In this document: in pieces, positions 18,339 through 27,368 of the stretch
How positions within the stretch are numbered: position 1 is the first letter of the stretch
How the letters are laid out: each line of letters starts with the position of its first letter
Source: UBA4416 sp048498515
GTDB taxonomy: Bacteria > Bacteroidota > Bacteroidia > B-17B0 > Aurantibacillaceae
NCBI GenBank assembly: GCA_048498515.1
Contig: JBEHXV010000011.1
Location: 1 to 64,000 of the forward strand
DNA: 64,000 nt
Direction: 5' to 3'
Position numbers and translations under genes: made by a program
Notes under the pieces: generated by a model
The model's input: the letters and a program-made list of their open reading frames with translations, nothing else
Databases searched by the model: none
Told to the model about the DNA's origin: nothing

Positions 18339-19388
18339 ATGATCACGAAAAAAATAACCGCTTTAGCATTATCGATGGCAACATCGTTAGTCATGAGTGC
18401 GTTTACTTCTCATGATCTGACTGCGGGTACTGAAACAAATATTAAGCCAAAAAGCAGCGTATTTTATTTTTCAGTAAAACCGGATGAAAAACCGGTTAAG
18501 GACGATGGCAAAAAGAAAGCCGTTAAACGTGATGACACGACTAAAGCAGGTATAAATTTAGCGACCATTTCTTTGCCGGAAGAACATGATGAAGACGAAG
18601 AGGTGGATTCTTTATTGGCATTCCCGTCAAACGATTTATACTCAAGCTGGGACACTTCTGTTATTCACCCCTACTCTTTTGTAGAAAGCTTTAAACAGGA
18701 TTCGGCGATCATTACCTTAACAGAACCAACAGATTGTGGATTTGTTTTACCATTTAAAGGAAATGTGACCTCGGTATTTGGCTGGAGGAAAAAAAGACCA
18801 CACTATGGTACCGATATTGACCTGGAAACAGGCGATACAGTAGTTGCAGCTTTTGACGGGATGGTGCGTATCGCCAAACTGAACCGCAGCTACGGTAACG
18901 TTGTTATCATCCGTCATAATAACGGGTTGGAAACAGTTTACGCACACTTATCAAAAATACTGGTTGAAGCAGGACAAAAAATTGAATCAGGACAGCAAAT
19001 TGGCTTAGGCGGAAATACCGGCCATTCTTTTGGATCTCATCTTCATTTTGAAATGCGCTACCTGGGTCAGGCCATGGATACCGAAGATTTTATTGACTTT
19101 GCTACCGGGACCTTAAAGAAAAACGAGTGCATGATTACAAAAGCGGACGTTGAAAATAAATACGACCTGCGCTCATTACATGCCCGTCACAAAAAAGACC
19201 TTAACTATGCCCGCAGTACAAGTGGCGGTAAAGCTACAGCTGGCAAAGGAAGAATTTACAAGGTAAGAAGCGGCGATACTTTAGGAAGGATTGCACAACG
19301 CAACCACACCACCATCAAAGCCATTTGCAAAAAGAACGGCATTAAGCAAAACAAAGTATTGCGCCCTGGACAAAAGCTTAAAATTTAA
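18339..19388 (+). CDS. M23 family metallopeptidase with C-terminal LysM domain
   Basis: Predicted to cut peptidoglycan cross-links or stems in the periplasm, or to be an activator of such enzymes. The 349-residue protein has a signal segment (about 1-22), an acidic/basic linker (about 45-95), and an LytM/M23 domain (about 133-245) with all zinc and catalytic residues: H155, D159, H203, H234 and H236. A LysM domain at about 303-349 (YKVRSGDTLGRIAQ) binds glycan. It is a close paralogue of the gene at 23951, with the same domain order and near-identical stretches such as AAFDGMVRIA and GLETVYAHLSKI. A strong terminator follows the gene. Confidence 0.93.
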   Translation: MITKKITALALSMATSLVMSAFTSHDLTAGTETNIKPKSSVFYFSVKPDEKPVKDDGKKKAVKRDDTTKAGINLATISLPEEHDEDEEVDSLLAFPSNDLYSSWDTSVIHPYSFVESFKQDSAIITLTEPTDCGFVLPFKGNVTSVFGWRKKRPHYGTDIDLETGDTVVAAFDGMVRIAKLNRSYGNVVIIRHNNGLETVYAHLSKILVEAGQKIESGQQIGLGGNTGHSFGSHLHFEMRYLGQAMDTEDFIDFATGTLKKNECMITKADVENKYDLRSLHARHKKDLNYARSTSGGKATAGKGRIYKVRSGDTLGRIAQRNHTTIKAICKKNGIKQNKVLRPGQKLKI

Positions 19389-19407
19389 TTGAATTTATAT
19401 TTAAAAG

Positions 19408-19431
19408 AACCCCGAAATGTCGGGGTTTTTT
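19408..19431 (+). terminator. Rho-independent terminator
   Basis: CCCCGA (19410-19415) pairs with TCGGGG (19420-19425) over an AATG loop and is followed by six T residues. It ends the M23/LysM transcript. Confidence 0.85.
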
Positions 19432-19478
19432 CATGCCCAAAATTGTCTTATATTTAATTAAAATAATTCCTTGTTTAC

Positions 19479-20015
19479 ATGAAAGCAAAATTATATTCCT
19501 GTTTACTCTTTATTACAGGCCTTTTCTTAATCTCATCTACAACAACACCAATCATGAAAACCGATTTAATACCGACACTTGATTCGACTGCCTTTGATTT
19601 TTGGCTTGGAAAATGGAACGCAACCTGGACAGAGGCCGGCGTTGCCTGCCATGGCACCAATACCATTACCAAAACCATGAATGATAAATTTATCCATGAA
19701 TCGTTCCATATTTTGGATGGCGCCAGTAAAGGCTTTGTTGGCGAAAGTTTTTCGGTATTAGACAAGGCCGATAATACCTGGAAACAAACCTGGATTGACA
19801 GCGATGGCTCCTATCTTGATTTTACAGGTGCCATAGATGGTGACACAAAGATCTTTGAAAGGACTTATAGGAATACTCAGGGAAAAACCCTGCACCAGCG
19901 TATGCGTTTTTACAACATTAAAAAGGACAGTTTTATGTGGGACTGGGAAAAATCGGAAGATGGCAAAACCTGGAGCTTAGCCTGGCAAATAAGCTATACC
20001 AGAATGAAAAATTAA
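19479..20015 (+). CDS. DUF1579-like exported protein
   Basis: This 178-residue protein has an N-terminal hydrophobic signal (about 1-20). Its mature part begins FDFWLGKWNATW near residue 38, typical of the lipocalin-like DUF1579 family and relatives, followed by repeated beta strands (WKQTWIDSDGSYLDFTG, near 104). The family's role is unknown. An internal ATG at residue 25 exists, but the signal-bearing start is preferred. The lipoprotein hydrolase begins 21 bases after the stop and is probably in the same transcript. Confidence 0.7.
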   Translation: MKAKLYSCLLFITGLFLISSTTTPIMKTDLIPTLDSTAFDFWLGKWNATWTEAGVACHGTNTITKTMNDKFIHESFHILDGASKGFVGESFSVLDKADNTWKQTWIDSDGSYLDFTGAIDGDTKIFERTYRNTQGKTLHQRMRFYNIKKDSFMWDWEKSEDGKTWSLAWQISYTRMKN

Positions 20016-20036
20016 TCCCGCATAAAAAGCAAGCCC

Positions 20037-21038
20037 ATGAAAAAATTAATCTTAAACATTGTAGCTTTAGGAAGTATCACACTAATATCCTGTAGTGATA
20101 ATACCCTTCCTAAAACATCCAATCATTGTGGTTCGTATGAGCTGAATATCAATGGCGACACTCTGAATTTAATTGATCCTGATTGTAAAAAACAAGGCAT
20201 ATGGGTCATTAAGGGTACTAATGACACTGTTTATTATAAAGATGGCATAGCTCAAATTGAAAATGCCGGTGTCAGTATAAATTATAACGATAGCGGACAA
20301 GGAGATACAACCTTATTGTTTGTGCACGGCTGGTGCATTAATAATACTTACTGGAAAGACCAGGAAGCTTATTTCGGAAAAAACTACAGGGTTGTTTCAT
20401 TGGACCTGGGAGGCTTTGGTAAATCGGGTAAGAACAGGAAATTATGGACCGTGGAAGAGTTTGGCAGAGATGTGTCGGCTGTGATAAGACAACTGGATTT
20501 AAAACACGTAATCCTGGTAGGTCATTCCATGAGTGGTGCCATTGTAGTGGAAGCCGCTTTGCAAAATCCTGGCCGGGTAATAGGAATTGTAGGAATAGAT
20601 AATTTTAAGAACATTGCCGAAGAACAAACGCCTCAATCAAGAGCACAGGTAGCGGATGTGTGCAAACAGGCGCGTAAGGACTATGAGGGCGTATTTGTAG
20701 ATTACTCAAAAAAATATTTATTTGATGCATCAACCGATACTGCCATTATAAACAGGGTTATCAGCGACATCAGGCATACAGATCATACCATATCAATAGA
20801 TTGTATTGAACAGGGAGATGCTTACCCTTTAACCCAAAAATTAGCTGCTTCCAAACGAAAGATCTATTTAGTGAACAGTGACTACACCTCTACTGATACA
20901 GTTGGATTCAAAACAAAGCATATTCCGTATGAATTGCACACCATACATGCTACCGGACATTACCCAATGGTAGAAAAGCCTAAGGAATTTAATGCTCTTT
21001 TGGAAAAAGCCATAAATAGTATTAAAGCAGGGAAATAA
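20037..21038 (+). CDS. Alpha/beta hydrolase lipoprotein
   Basis: This 333-residue protein has a clear lipoprotein signal ending L-I-S-C with C19. After a unique stretch of about 70 residues, the alpha/beta hydrolase fold follows: oxyanion strand LLFVHGWCINNTYW near 93, nucleophile elbow GHSMSG with the serine near residue 164, a late Asp-bearing strand (VNSDYTS, near 282) and catalytic His in ATGHYPMVEKP near 310. Substrate is unknown. It is co-directional with the DUF1579-like gene 21 bases upstream and convergent with metK, separated by a palindromic repeat and a terminator. Confidence 0.88.
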   Translation: MKKLILNIVALGSITLISCSDNTLPKTSNHCGSYELNINGDTLNLIDPDCKKQGIWVIKGTNDTVYYKDGIAQIENAGVSINYNDSGQGDTTLLFVHGWCINNTYWKDQEAYFGKNYRVVSLDLGGFGKSGKNRKLWTVEEFGRDVSAVIRQLDLKHVILVGHSMSGAIVVEAALQNPGRVIGIVGIDNFKNIAEEQTPQSRAQVADVCKQARKDYEGVFVDYSKKYLFDASTDTAIINRVISDIRHTDHTISIDCIEQGDAYPLTQKLAASKRKIYLVNSDYTSTDTVGFKTKHIPYELHTIHATGHYPMVEKPKEFNALLEKAINSIKAGK

Positions 21039-21119
21039 GTTTCTATTACCCGTACCCGTATCCCTGTCACGACTCGTTGTGATGATTCAGGGGTCTTCCA
21101 ATTAGAGAACTGTTGAGTT

Positions 21120-21224
21120 TTGTCACTTCGAGTCGTCCTGACGATAGGAAGAACGTATCGAGAAGTGATTGTGGTAGTAGCAGTTCTCGATACGCTCCAC
21201 TTCGTTTTGCTACTCGAACTGACA
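21120..21224. repeat. Nested palindromic intergenic repeat (copy 2)
   Basis: This has the same structure as the element at 6844. The outer arms start TTGTCACTTCGAG (from 21120) and end in the complement CTACTCGAACTGACAA (about 21210-21224). The inner stem is again CGTATCGAGAA (21154-21164) with its exact complement at 21184-21194, but with a longer loop of 19 bases. It sits between convergent genes. The 21045-21110 flank adds a smaller hairpin around TCAC-gactcgtt-GTGA. Confidence 0.85.
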
Positions 21225-21257
21225 AAAAAAGCCCCACCTGTAGCAGATGGGGCTTTT
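21224..21257. terminator. Bidirectional terminator between hydrolase and metK
   Basis: AGCCCCA and TGGGGCT form the stem, with A-run on one side and T-run on the other, so it can end transcription from both convergent genes. It lies 19 bases past the metK stop. Confidence 0.85.
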
Positions 21258-21275
21258 TATTTATTAAAGCTTCAA

Positions 21276-22529
21276 TTATTTTAATTTGAACGCTGCTTTT
21301 ACTTTAGCAACGTAGTCCAGTTTTTCCCATGTAAACAATTCTACTTTTACTGATTTTGTTTTGCCATCAGGAGATTTGAATGTTTTGGTAACGGTTTCGT
21401 TTTTACGCCCCATATGCCCGTAAGCAGCTGTTTCGCTATACATAGGTGTGCGTAATTTTAAACGTTGCTCAATAAAGTAAGGGCGCATGTCGAATACTTT
21501 TTGTACAAGCTTAGCGATCTCGCCATCTGTCATTTTCACTTTGGCGGTACCATAAGTATCAATAAAAATACCCATTGGTTGTGCAACGCCAATAGCGTAA
21601 GACACCTGAACCAGTACTTCGTTGCAAACACCTGCAGCAACTAAGTTCTTAGCAATATGGCGTGTAGCGTAAGCTGCCGAACGGTCAACTTTACTTGGGT
21701 CTTTACCCGAGAAAGCACCACCGCCATGAGCACCTTTTCCGCCATACGTATCCACAATGATTTTACGGCCGGTTAAGCCTGTATCGCCATGCGGGCCACC
21801 AATTACAAACTTACCGGTTGGGTTAATGTGGTAATTGATGTTGTTGTTGAATAAATGAGCGTATTTAGGATAGTTCTTTTTAACGCGTGGGATTAAGATC
21901 TCAACGATGTCTTTTTTGATCTTCGCCAGCATTTTTGGTTCTGAATCAAAATCATCGTGCTGTGTGGATACAACGATTGCATCGATGCGAACAGGCTGAT
22001 TGTTATCGTTATACTCCAGGGTTACCTGCGATTTTGCATCAGGACGTAAATATTTAATTTGTTTGTTCTCTCTGCGTAAAGCCGCCAGCTCCAATAAAAT
22101 GCCGTGAGCCAAATCCAACGCCAAAGGCATATAGTTAGCGGTTTCGTTGGTTGCGTAACCAAACATCATACCCTGGTCGCCTGCACCCTGCTCTTCTCTT
22201 TTCTTTTTGTCAACACCCTGGTTAATATCTGCCGATTGTTCGTGAATGGCCGATAAAATACCGCAGGAATTGGCTTCGAACATGTATTCTGATTTAGTAT
22301 AACCGATCTTACGGATGACATCACGGGCAATATCCTGCACATCAAGATACGCTTTTGATTTTACCTCACCGGCTAAAACAACCTGTCCTGTAGTTACCAG
22401 GGTTTCGCAAGCTACTTTACTTTGCGGATCGAAAGCCAAAAAGTTATCGATTAATGCGTCTGAAATTTGATCGGCAACCTTGTCCGGATGGCCTTCTGAA
22501 ACTGATTCGGAGGTGAAAAGATATCCCAT
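21276..22529 (-). CDS. metK: S-adenosylmethionine synthetase
   Basis: The enzyme makes S-adenosylmethionine from methionine and ATP in the cytosol. The 417-residue protein carries the family signatures GAGDQGMMFGYA near residue 132 and GGGAFSGKDPSKVDRS near residue 270. The N-terminal SESVSEGHPDKVADQISDA is also present. It is about 30 residues longer than the E. coli enzyme, with insertions around 165-220, as is usual in Bacteroidota. A terminator lies just downstream. Upstream, a TAAATTTG -7-like element is visible on the minus strand at about 22607-22614, without a convincing -33. Confidence 0.98.
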   Translation of the reverse strand: MGYLFTSESVSEGHPDKVADQISDALIDNFLAFDPQSKVACETLVTTGQVVLAGEVKSKAYLDVQDIARDVIRKIGYTKSEYMFEANSCGILSAIHEQSADINQGVDKKKREEQGAGDQGMMFGYATNETANYMPLALDLAHGILLELAALRRENKQIKYLRPDAKSQVTLEYNDNNQPVRIDAIVVSTQHDDFDSEPKMLAKIKKDIVEILIPRVKKNYPKYAHLFNNNINYHINPTGKFVIGGPHGDTGLTGRKIIVDTYGGKGAHGGGAFSGKDPSKVDRSAAYATRHIAKNLVAAGVCNEVLVQVSYAIGVAQPMGIFIDTYGTAKVKMTDGEIAKLVQKVFDMRPYFIEQRLKLRTPMYSETAAYGHMGRKNETVTKTFKSPDGKTKSVKVELFTWEKLDYVAKVKAAFKLK

Positions 22530-22682
22530 TTTAATTGTTGATTTTTTGAATTAGAGATTTAATTGGTTAATTGTCTTTTGTTCTTTTTTGTTACAAGAGC
22601 AACAAATTTAAAGGTTTGAATTGGGAATAAAAAAAATGTTTTGAACAATGCTTAAAAAAGCGGAGAGTCCTGTTTTGGTATA

Positions 22683-22713
22683 AAAAAAGCCTTATCGGAT
22701 GATAAGGCTTTTA
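22683..22713 (-). terminator. Terminator after ilvE
   Basis: A perfect stem AAAAGCCTTATC / GATAAGGCTTTT with a short GGAT-type loop lies six bases past the ilvE stop. On the minus strand it ends in a T-run. The symmetrical A/T flanks would also allow some termination in the other direction. Confidence 0.85.
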
Positions 22714-22718
22714 GTTCG

Positions 22719-23786
22719 TTAGTTCACTCTATACATCCAGTGAAGTTTATCTTCTGTTTTTCCTTTTCGGATGTTTCGCAATGTTTCATCCACTTTGGTA
22801 GAGAATTTACGCTCTTCAACAGGAGGTAAAGGATAATAATCATCTACATGTCCAATACCTATGATTTGTGCAATGGTAGCGGCTGTACCAACCCCAAAGG
22901 CTTCCATTAAGGTTCCTTTTTTATGAGCCTCCAATATTTCAGTGATCGAAATTTTTCTTTCCTCAACGTTCATTCCCCATTCTCGTGCCAGCGACAGTAC
23001 ACTATCGCGGGTAATGCCTGCCAGGATGGTATCGCCCAAAGCAGGCGTTACTACTGTATTGCCTATCACAAACATTAAGTTCATGGTACCCGATTCTTCA
23101 AGATAAGAATGCGTAGCGCCATCTGTCCAAATCACCTGCTGGTAACCTTTTTGTTGCGCCAGCTTGGTTGGGTACAAGCTGCGGCCATAGTTACCGGCTG
23201 CTTTCACAAAACCTACACCGCCATTTACGGCACGAATGTAATTTGTTTCAATTAATACCTTAATTGGTTCGGTATAGTATTTACCGGCCGGGCAGGTAAT
23301 GATGATAAATTTATAGGTATCGCTTGCTTTAACGCCAATAGCCTCGTCGGTAGCAATTAAGAAAGGACGAATGTATAACGACCCTGTTTCAGATGTTGGG
23401 ATCCATGCCGAGTCGAGCTTCAACAATTCATTCAAACCACCCATAAATATTTCTTCGGGCACTTCGGGCATAGCCATACGAATAGCTGATTTATTCAAAC
23501 GTTTGAAGTTTTCCAAAGGCCTGAAGATGCTTACATCACCGGCTTCGTTCTTGTAGGCTTTCATTCCTTCAAAAATAGCCTGCCCGTAATGCAATGCCGA
23601 CATCGCAAAACTCATGGGCATATCGCCGTAAGGCATTATATAAGATTTCTCCCACTTGCCGTTTGCATACTCTGCAATGAACATGTGGTCCGAAAAACAT
23701 TTCCCAAAAGGTACATTATTTACATCATAATCCTTAACCCTGCTTTGAGTTGTTTTTTGTATTGTAATATCAGCACTTGCGATCAT
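22719..23786 (-). CDS. ilvE: Branched-chain amino acid aminotransferase
   Basis: A PLP enzyme for the last step of leucine, isoleucine and valine synthesis. With the start MIASADITIQ at 23786 it has 355 residues; ten further codons are open upstream, but they add a hydrophobic tail not expected of a cytosolic enzyme. Visible features are FGKCFSDHMF near residue 27, ALHYGQAIFEGMKAY near 63-77, the PLP-lysine segment FVKAAGNYGRSL near 190, and the conserved EESGTMNLMFV near 225 and GVGTAATI near 302. It fits the longer (about 350-residue) fold-type IV group. It stands alone, with its own terminator; a TAATTTG -7-like element lies at about 23810 on the minus strand. Confidence 0.95.
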   Translation of the reverse strand: MIASADITIQKTTQSRVKDYDVNNVPFGKCFSDHMFIAEYANGKWEKSYIMPYGDMPMSFAMSALHYGQAIFEGMKAYKNEAGDVSIFRPLENFKRLNKSAIRMAMPEVPEEIFMGGLNELLKLDSAWIPTSETGSLYIRPFLIATDEAIGVKASDTYKFIIITCPAGKYYTEPIKVLIETNYIRAVNGGVGFVKAAGNYGRSLYPTKLAQQKGYQQVIWTDGATHSYLEESGTMNLMFVIGNTVVTPALGDTILAGITRDSVLSLAREWGMNVEERKISITEILEAHKKGTLMEAFGVGTAATIAQIIGIGHVDDYYPLPPVEERKFSTKVDETLRNIRKGKTEDKLHWMYRVN

Positions 23787-23950
23787 AATTAGTATATTAT
23801 TTAAACAAATTAGCACATTATTTTTGTCAGTACAAACTTATTGGTCGATTATTTTAAGGCATTCATTGAAATCGGTTTTGGCCGGATAATACCCCTCAAA
23901 AAATTTTGATTATAATATAATTTGATTATTTTCGTAAACTTATTAACAAT

Positions 23951-24922
23951 TTGAAGTTTATTATCCATACTCTCCTGGTGGTAATGCTTCTTCCAAAACT
24001 CACGTTTGCGGAAGGCGAACCCAAAAAAGACACAACCCGTCTTAAGGCGCCTGTGCCTTCAAATACCAATGAATCTGCGGGAATCACCAAACTGAAATTG
24101 GTAAAGTTGGTTGATTCTTTGCTTGATTTGGAAAGCATTGATGAAAAAGAAATTGAGCTCATTAGCTATTACAACAGCATTTTATCATCCAACGAAGTGA
24201 ATCTCGCTACTGTAAAATACAATAACCTGCCGGCCACCAACTTTTATGAAGATTTTGATGAAAGCACGGTCTTCCAGATTACACCCGATGCCGAATTTCC
24301 TGAGTCGCAGGTTATAAAAATTGAAAGCGACTCCCTGGGCCAGTACAGTCATCCACGCGTTGGCCCCGTTAACTCCAAATTTGGCTGGCGCGATGGCCGG
24401 ATGCATAAAGGCATTGATATTAATTTGCATAAAGGCGATGCCGTTGTTGCCGCTTTTGATGGCATGGTGCGCATTGCACATGCTAAAGGCGCTTTTGGCA
24501 ATGTGGTCATCATCAGGCATTACAATGGACTGGAAACCGTTTACGCGCATTTGTCTAAAATAAAAGTAAAGCCCGGCCAGGTGGTGCTTTCAGGGCAGCT
24601 CATTGGCCTTGGTGGAAATACAGGCCGTAGCAGCGGCCCGCATTTGCATTTCGAAGTTCGGTTTAAAGGCGTGGCTGTAAACCCGGCCTCCATTATTTCA
24701 TTCACAGAAAACAAAACCTATAACGACTCCATTGTCATTAAACGCTCGCGTTATGGCATTTGCGCTTTCCCAAGCAACGCTACCTTGCACACCATTGAGC
24801 GTGGCGATTCGTGGTACGAAGTAGCCAAGCGCTACGGCCTTTCCATGAAAGAACTTTGTGCCTTGAATAATACCGAGAAGCGCTATTACCTTAAAATAGG
24901 TCAAAAATTAAGGGTAAATTAA
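23951..24922 (+). CDS. M23 family metallopeptidase with C-terminal LysM domain (second copy)
   Basis: A 323-residue periplasmic protein, paralogue of the one at 18339. It has a signal peptide (about 1-20), a helical spacer, and the M23 domain with complete metal/catalytic set (H152, D156, H200, H231, H233) in MHKGIDINLHKGD and GPHLHFEVRF. A LysM domain at the end (TIERGDSWYEVAKRYG, about 277-323) completes it. The start appears to be TTG at 23951, since there is no in-frame ATG before the signal peptide. The lpxD-type gene begins 21 bases after the stop, so cell-wall and lipid A functions may share a transcript. Confidence 0.92.
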   Translation: MKFIIHTLLVVMLLPKLTFAEGEPKKDTTRLKAPVPSNTNESAGITKLKLVKLVDSLLDLESIDEKEIELISYYNSILSSNEVNLATVKYNNLPATNFYEDFDESTVFQITPDAEFPESQVIKIESDSLGQYSHPRVGPVNSKFGWRDGRMHKGIDINLHKGDAVVAAFDGMVRIAHAKGAFGNVVIIRHYNGLETVYAHLSKIKVKPGQVVLSGQLIGLGGNTGRSSGPHLHFEVRFKGVAVNPASIISFTENKTYNDSIVIKRSRYGICAFPSNATLHTIERGDSWYEVAKRYGLSMKELCALNNTEKRYYLKIGQKLRVN

Positions 24923-24943
24923 TTTGCGTTATATTTGTAAGCT

Positions 24944-25876
24944 ATGCAAATTAACCCAACTCCTTTAAAAGCCATTGCCGCTATTATTAATGCCAGGTTT
25001 ATTGGTGACGAAAATCATACGATCACCGGGTTTAATGAAATTCACCGAGTTGCAGCAGGAGATGTGGTGTTTGTAGACCATCCAAAATATTATGACAAAG
25101 CGCTTAAATCGGCCGCTACAACCATTATCATTAATAAAGAGGTGGATTGCCCTGAAGGAAAAGCATTGATCCTTCATGAGGAGCCTTTTACAGCATTTAA
25201 TACATTAACACAGCATTTTCAACCAAAACAATATTCCCTGAAACCCATCAGCGATTCGGCCAGGATTGGTAAAAACACCATCATTATGCCGGGCTGTTTT
25301 ATTGGCAACAACGTAACCATTGGCAACAATTGCATCCTTCATCCAAACGTAGTTATATACGATAATTGCGAGCTTGGAAATAATGTGACAATAAACGCCG
25401 GTACCATTATTGGTTCCGAAGGATTTTATTTTAAGAATCGCAAAACGCATTTTGAGCAGCTGCAAACCTGTGGCCGTGTTGTTATAAAAGATCATGTAAA
25501 CATTGGCGCCAATTGCACCATTGATAAAGGCGTTACTTCCGATACCATTATTGGCAAAGGAACCATTATTGATAATTTGGTGCACATAGCGCACGATGTT
25601 GTTATTGGCGATATGTGCCTGCTGGCCGCCAATGTTGGTATTGCCGGCTGCTGCACCATTGGCAATAATGTAACCTTATGGGGACAGGTGGGCATATCGA
25701 GCGACATAACTATTGGCGATGGCGCCGTGGTACAGGCACAAAGCGGCGTTGGAGAAAATGTACCTGCCGGAAAAGTATATTTTGGTTCGCCGGCATACGA
25801 AGCGCGCGCTAAAATGAAAGAAGTGTTTGCCGTAAAACAACTACCTTCTCTCATTCATAAGCTTTACGAAAAGTAG
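24944..25876 (+). CDS. lpxD: UDP-3-O-(3-hydroxyacyl)glucosamine N-acyltransferase (LpxD family)
   Basis: LpxD adds the N-linked 3-hydroxyacyl chain in lipid A synthesis. This 310-residue protein has the LpxD N-terminal uridine-binding domain (about 5-95; GDVVFVDHPKYYDKAL) and then a left-handed beta helix of hexapeptide repeats (about 100-280; IGKNTIIMPGCFIGNNVTIG). The segment IVHIAHDVVIGDM-type near residue 210 keeps the histidine used as catalytic base. At 310 residues it is shorter than the E. coli enzyme (341). Bacteroidota often carry two LpxD-like genes, so this may be the shorter paralogue rather than the main enzyme. It follows the M23 gene by 21 bases. Confidence 0.88.
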   Translation: MQINPTPLKAIAAIINARFIGDENHTITGFNEIHRVAAGDVVFVDHPKYYDKALKSAATTIIINKEVDCPEGKALILHEEPFTAFNTLTQHFQPKQYSLKPISDSARIGKNTIIMPGCFIGNNVTIGNNCILHPNVVIYDNCELGNNVTINAGTIIGSEGFYFKNRKTHFEQLQTCGRVVIKDHVNIGANCTIDKGVTSDTIIGKGTIIDNLVHIAHDVVIGDMCLLAANVGIAGCCTIGNNVTLWGQVGISSDITIGDGAVVQAQSGVGENVPAGKVYFGSPAYEARAKMKEVFAVKQLPSLIHKLYEK

Positions 25877-26009
25877 TTTTTCGGAGCGCCCTGATCGGGT
25901 AAAAAAATCTTCACCTTTCACTAATTCCTTTTAATCAACCAACGAATGGCTTGTTTTGGATGATGAAGCCCCTGAAAAAAACTAAAAATTTCCTTATTTT
26001 AGTAAAAGC

Positions 26010-27239
26010 TTGAGAAACACAAAATTAAATATTCAGACAAAAGCAAATACGGTAAAAGACGTAAAGCTGAGCTCGTTGCTGGAAATGACCAAGGCCATTA
26101 ACAACAACGTATCTACCGCCCAGTTGCTGGATATTTACCAGGAAATTTTAGAGAACAGGCTTAAGGTTGGAAAGCTGGTATTATTCAGCTTTGAAGAAGA
26201 ATGGACCTGTATTTTAAAATATGGTGTCGACAAGGATTATAACCACCTGGTATTTGAAGAGGAATTGCTGGACATACAGGAAATTGAAAGCATCTCGTTT
26301 TCGAATGGCAACCTCAGCAAAAAATTCGAGATCGTGATCCCGGTGTACCACAAAAAAACACCTCTGGCGTTTGTATTGCTGGGCGATATTGATGAAAGCA
26401 AAGTGGAGATGAGCTCCGCCATTAAACACTTGCCCTTTATACAAACCCTTACCAACGTCATGATCGTTGCTATTGAGAATAAAAAACTCTACAAGCAATC
26501 CATTCAAAAAGCAGCCATTCAAAAGGAATTGGAGCTGGCCAAGGGAATGCAAAACCTGTTGTTCCCTTCCTCTTTGCCAAACATCCCCGAGTTGGAAATG
26601 GACGTGATGTATTTTCCGCACCAGCAAATTGGGGGCGATTATTACGATGTCATCTGGATCAGTAAAACCGAATGTGTGTTTTGCCTGGCCGATGTGTCGG
26701 GCAAGGGTGTTGCCGCTGCTTTGCTCATGAGTAATTTACAGGCCGCTTTGCGTGTGCTTTTAAAATACACACAAAACCTTACCGAAATTGTCATCGACCT
26801 CAACCAGCTGATCTTTGAAAATGCCAAAACAGAGAAGTTCATTTCTCTTTTCATAGCAAAATATAATATTAAAACCCGTAAGCTCAATTATATTAACGCG
26901 GGTCATAATTCACCATTGCTCTACGACCACAACAAAATAACGCTGTTGCACAAAGGCTGTACCTTGCTTGGCATTGCAAGCCCCCTGCAGTTTATAGAAC
27001 AGGACTCGCTATTGCTGGGCAAAAACTCAACCCTGTTTGCCTACACCGATGGGCTTACCGATATTGTGAACAATAATGAAGACAACATTTCGGTAGAGGA
27101 GCTTACCAATATTGTTATCAATAATAAGCACGCCAGCTGCAACATGATTAATAAAGCCATGCTGTATTATGCCGATGAGTTTAAAGGTGAAATGCCTTTT
27201 GTGGATGACATTGCCATGCTCACCTGCAGGTTTAAATAA
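26010..27239 (+). CDS. Soluble SpoIIE/RsbU-type protein phosphatase
   Basis: This 409-residue protein has no signal or membrane helix. The first 160 residues look like a GAF-type sensor, joined by a helical linker (QKELELAKGMQNLLFP, 171-186) to a PP2C-type SpoIIE domain (about 190-409). Metal-binding motifs are present: GGDYYD at 208-213, ADVSGKG at 227-233, and FAYTDGLTD near 345. The family dephosphorylates anti-sigma-factor antagonists or similar STAS proteins. It lacks the GHGVPGA-type motif and the DDVxVIGI tail shared by the other three phosphatases of this window, so it belongs to a different subgroup. Start is TTG at 26010. No partner gene is adjacent. Confidence 0.9.
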   Translation: MRNTKLNIQTKANTVKDVKLSSLLEMTKAINNNVSTAQLLDIYQEILENRLKVGKLVLFSFEEEWTCILKYGVDKDYNHLVFEEELLDIQEIESISFSNGNLSKKFEIVIPVYHKKTPLAFVLLGDIDESKVEMSSAIKHLPFIQTLTNVMIVAIENKKLYKQSIQKAAIQKELELAKGMQNLLFPSSLPNIPELEMDVMYFPHQQIGGDYYDVIWISKTECVFCLADVSGKGVAAALLMSNLQAALRVLLKYTQNLTEIVIDLNQLIFENAKTEKFISLFIAKYNIKTRKLNYINAGHNSPLLYDHNKITLLHKGCTLLGIASPLQFIEQDSLLLGKNSTLFAYTDGLTDIVNNNEDNISVEELTNIVINNKHASCNMINKAMLYYADEFKGEMPFVDDIAMLTCRFK

Positions 27240-27250
27240 TTCTTTTCAGA

Positions 27251-27368
27251 AATAGGAACACGGATTGTGCGGATTTAACGGATTTGCACCGATAAAGTAA
27301 TTTAAGTCTGCCTAAAAAAAGAAATCCGCGAAAATCAGCCTGATCCGTTTTATCTGTGTTCCTATTTA
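27251..27368. repeat. Inverted repeat between phosphatase and aroE
   Basis: A left arm beginning AATAGGAACACGGATT (27251 on) and a right arm that on the minus strand begins AATAGGAACACAGAT (ending 27368) are imperfect complements over about 40 bases. Both contain CGGAT-type words repeated (GCGGATTTAACGGATTTGCAC). The right arm includes the aroE stop codon. A related half-element lies at about 60537-60580. Confidence 0.75.

Noticed and set aside
24930..24937. TATATTTG just before the lpxD-type gene as a promoter
   Set aside because: It lies only six bases before the ATG and has no TTTG at the right distance; it is probably chance within the end of the M23 gene and the short gap.
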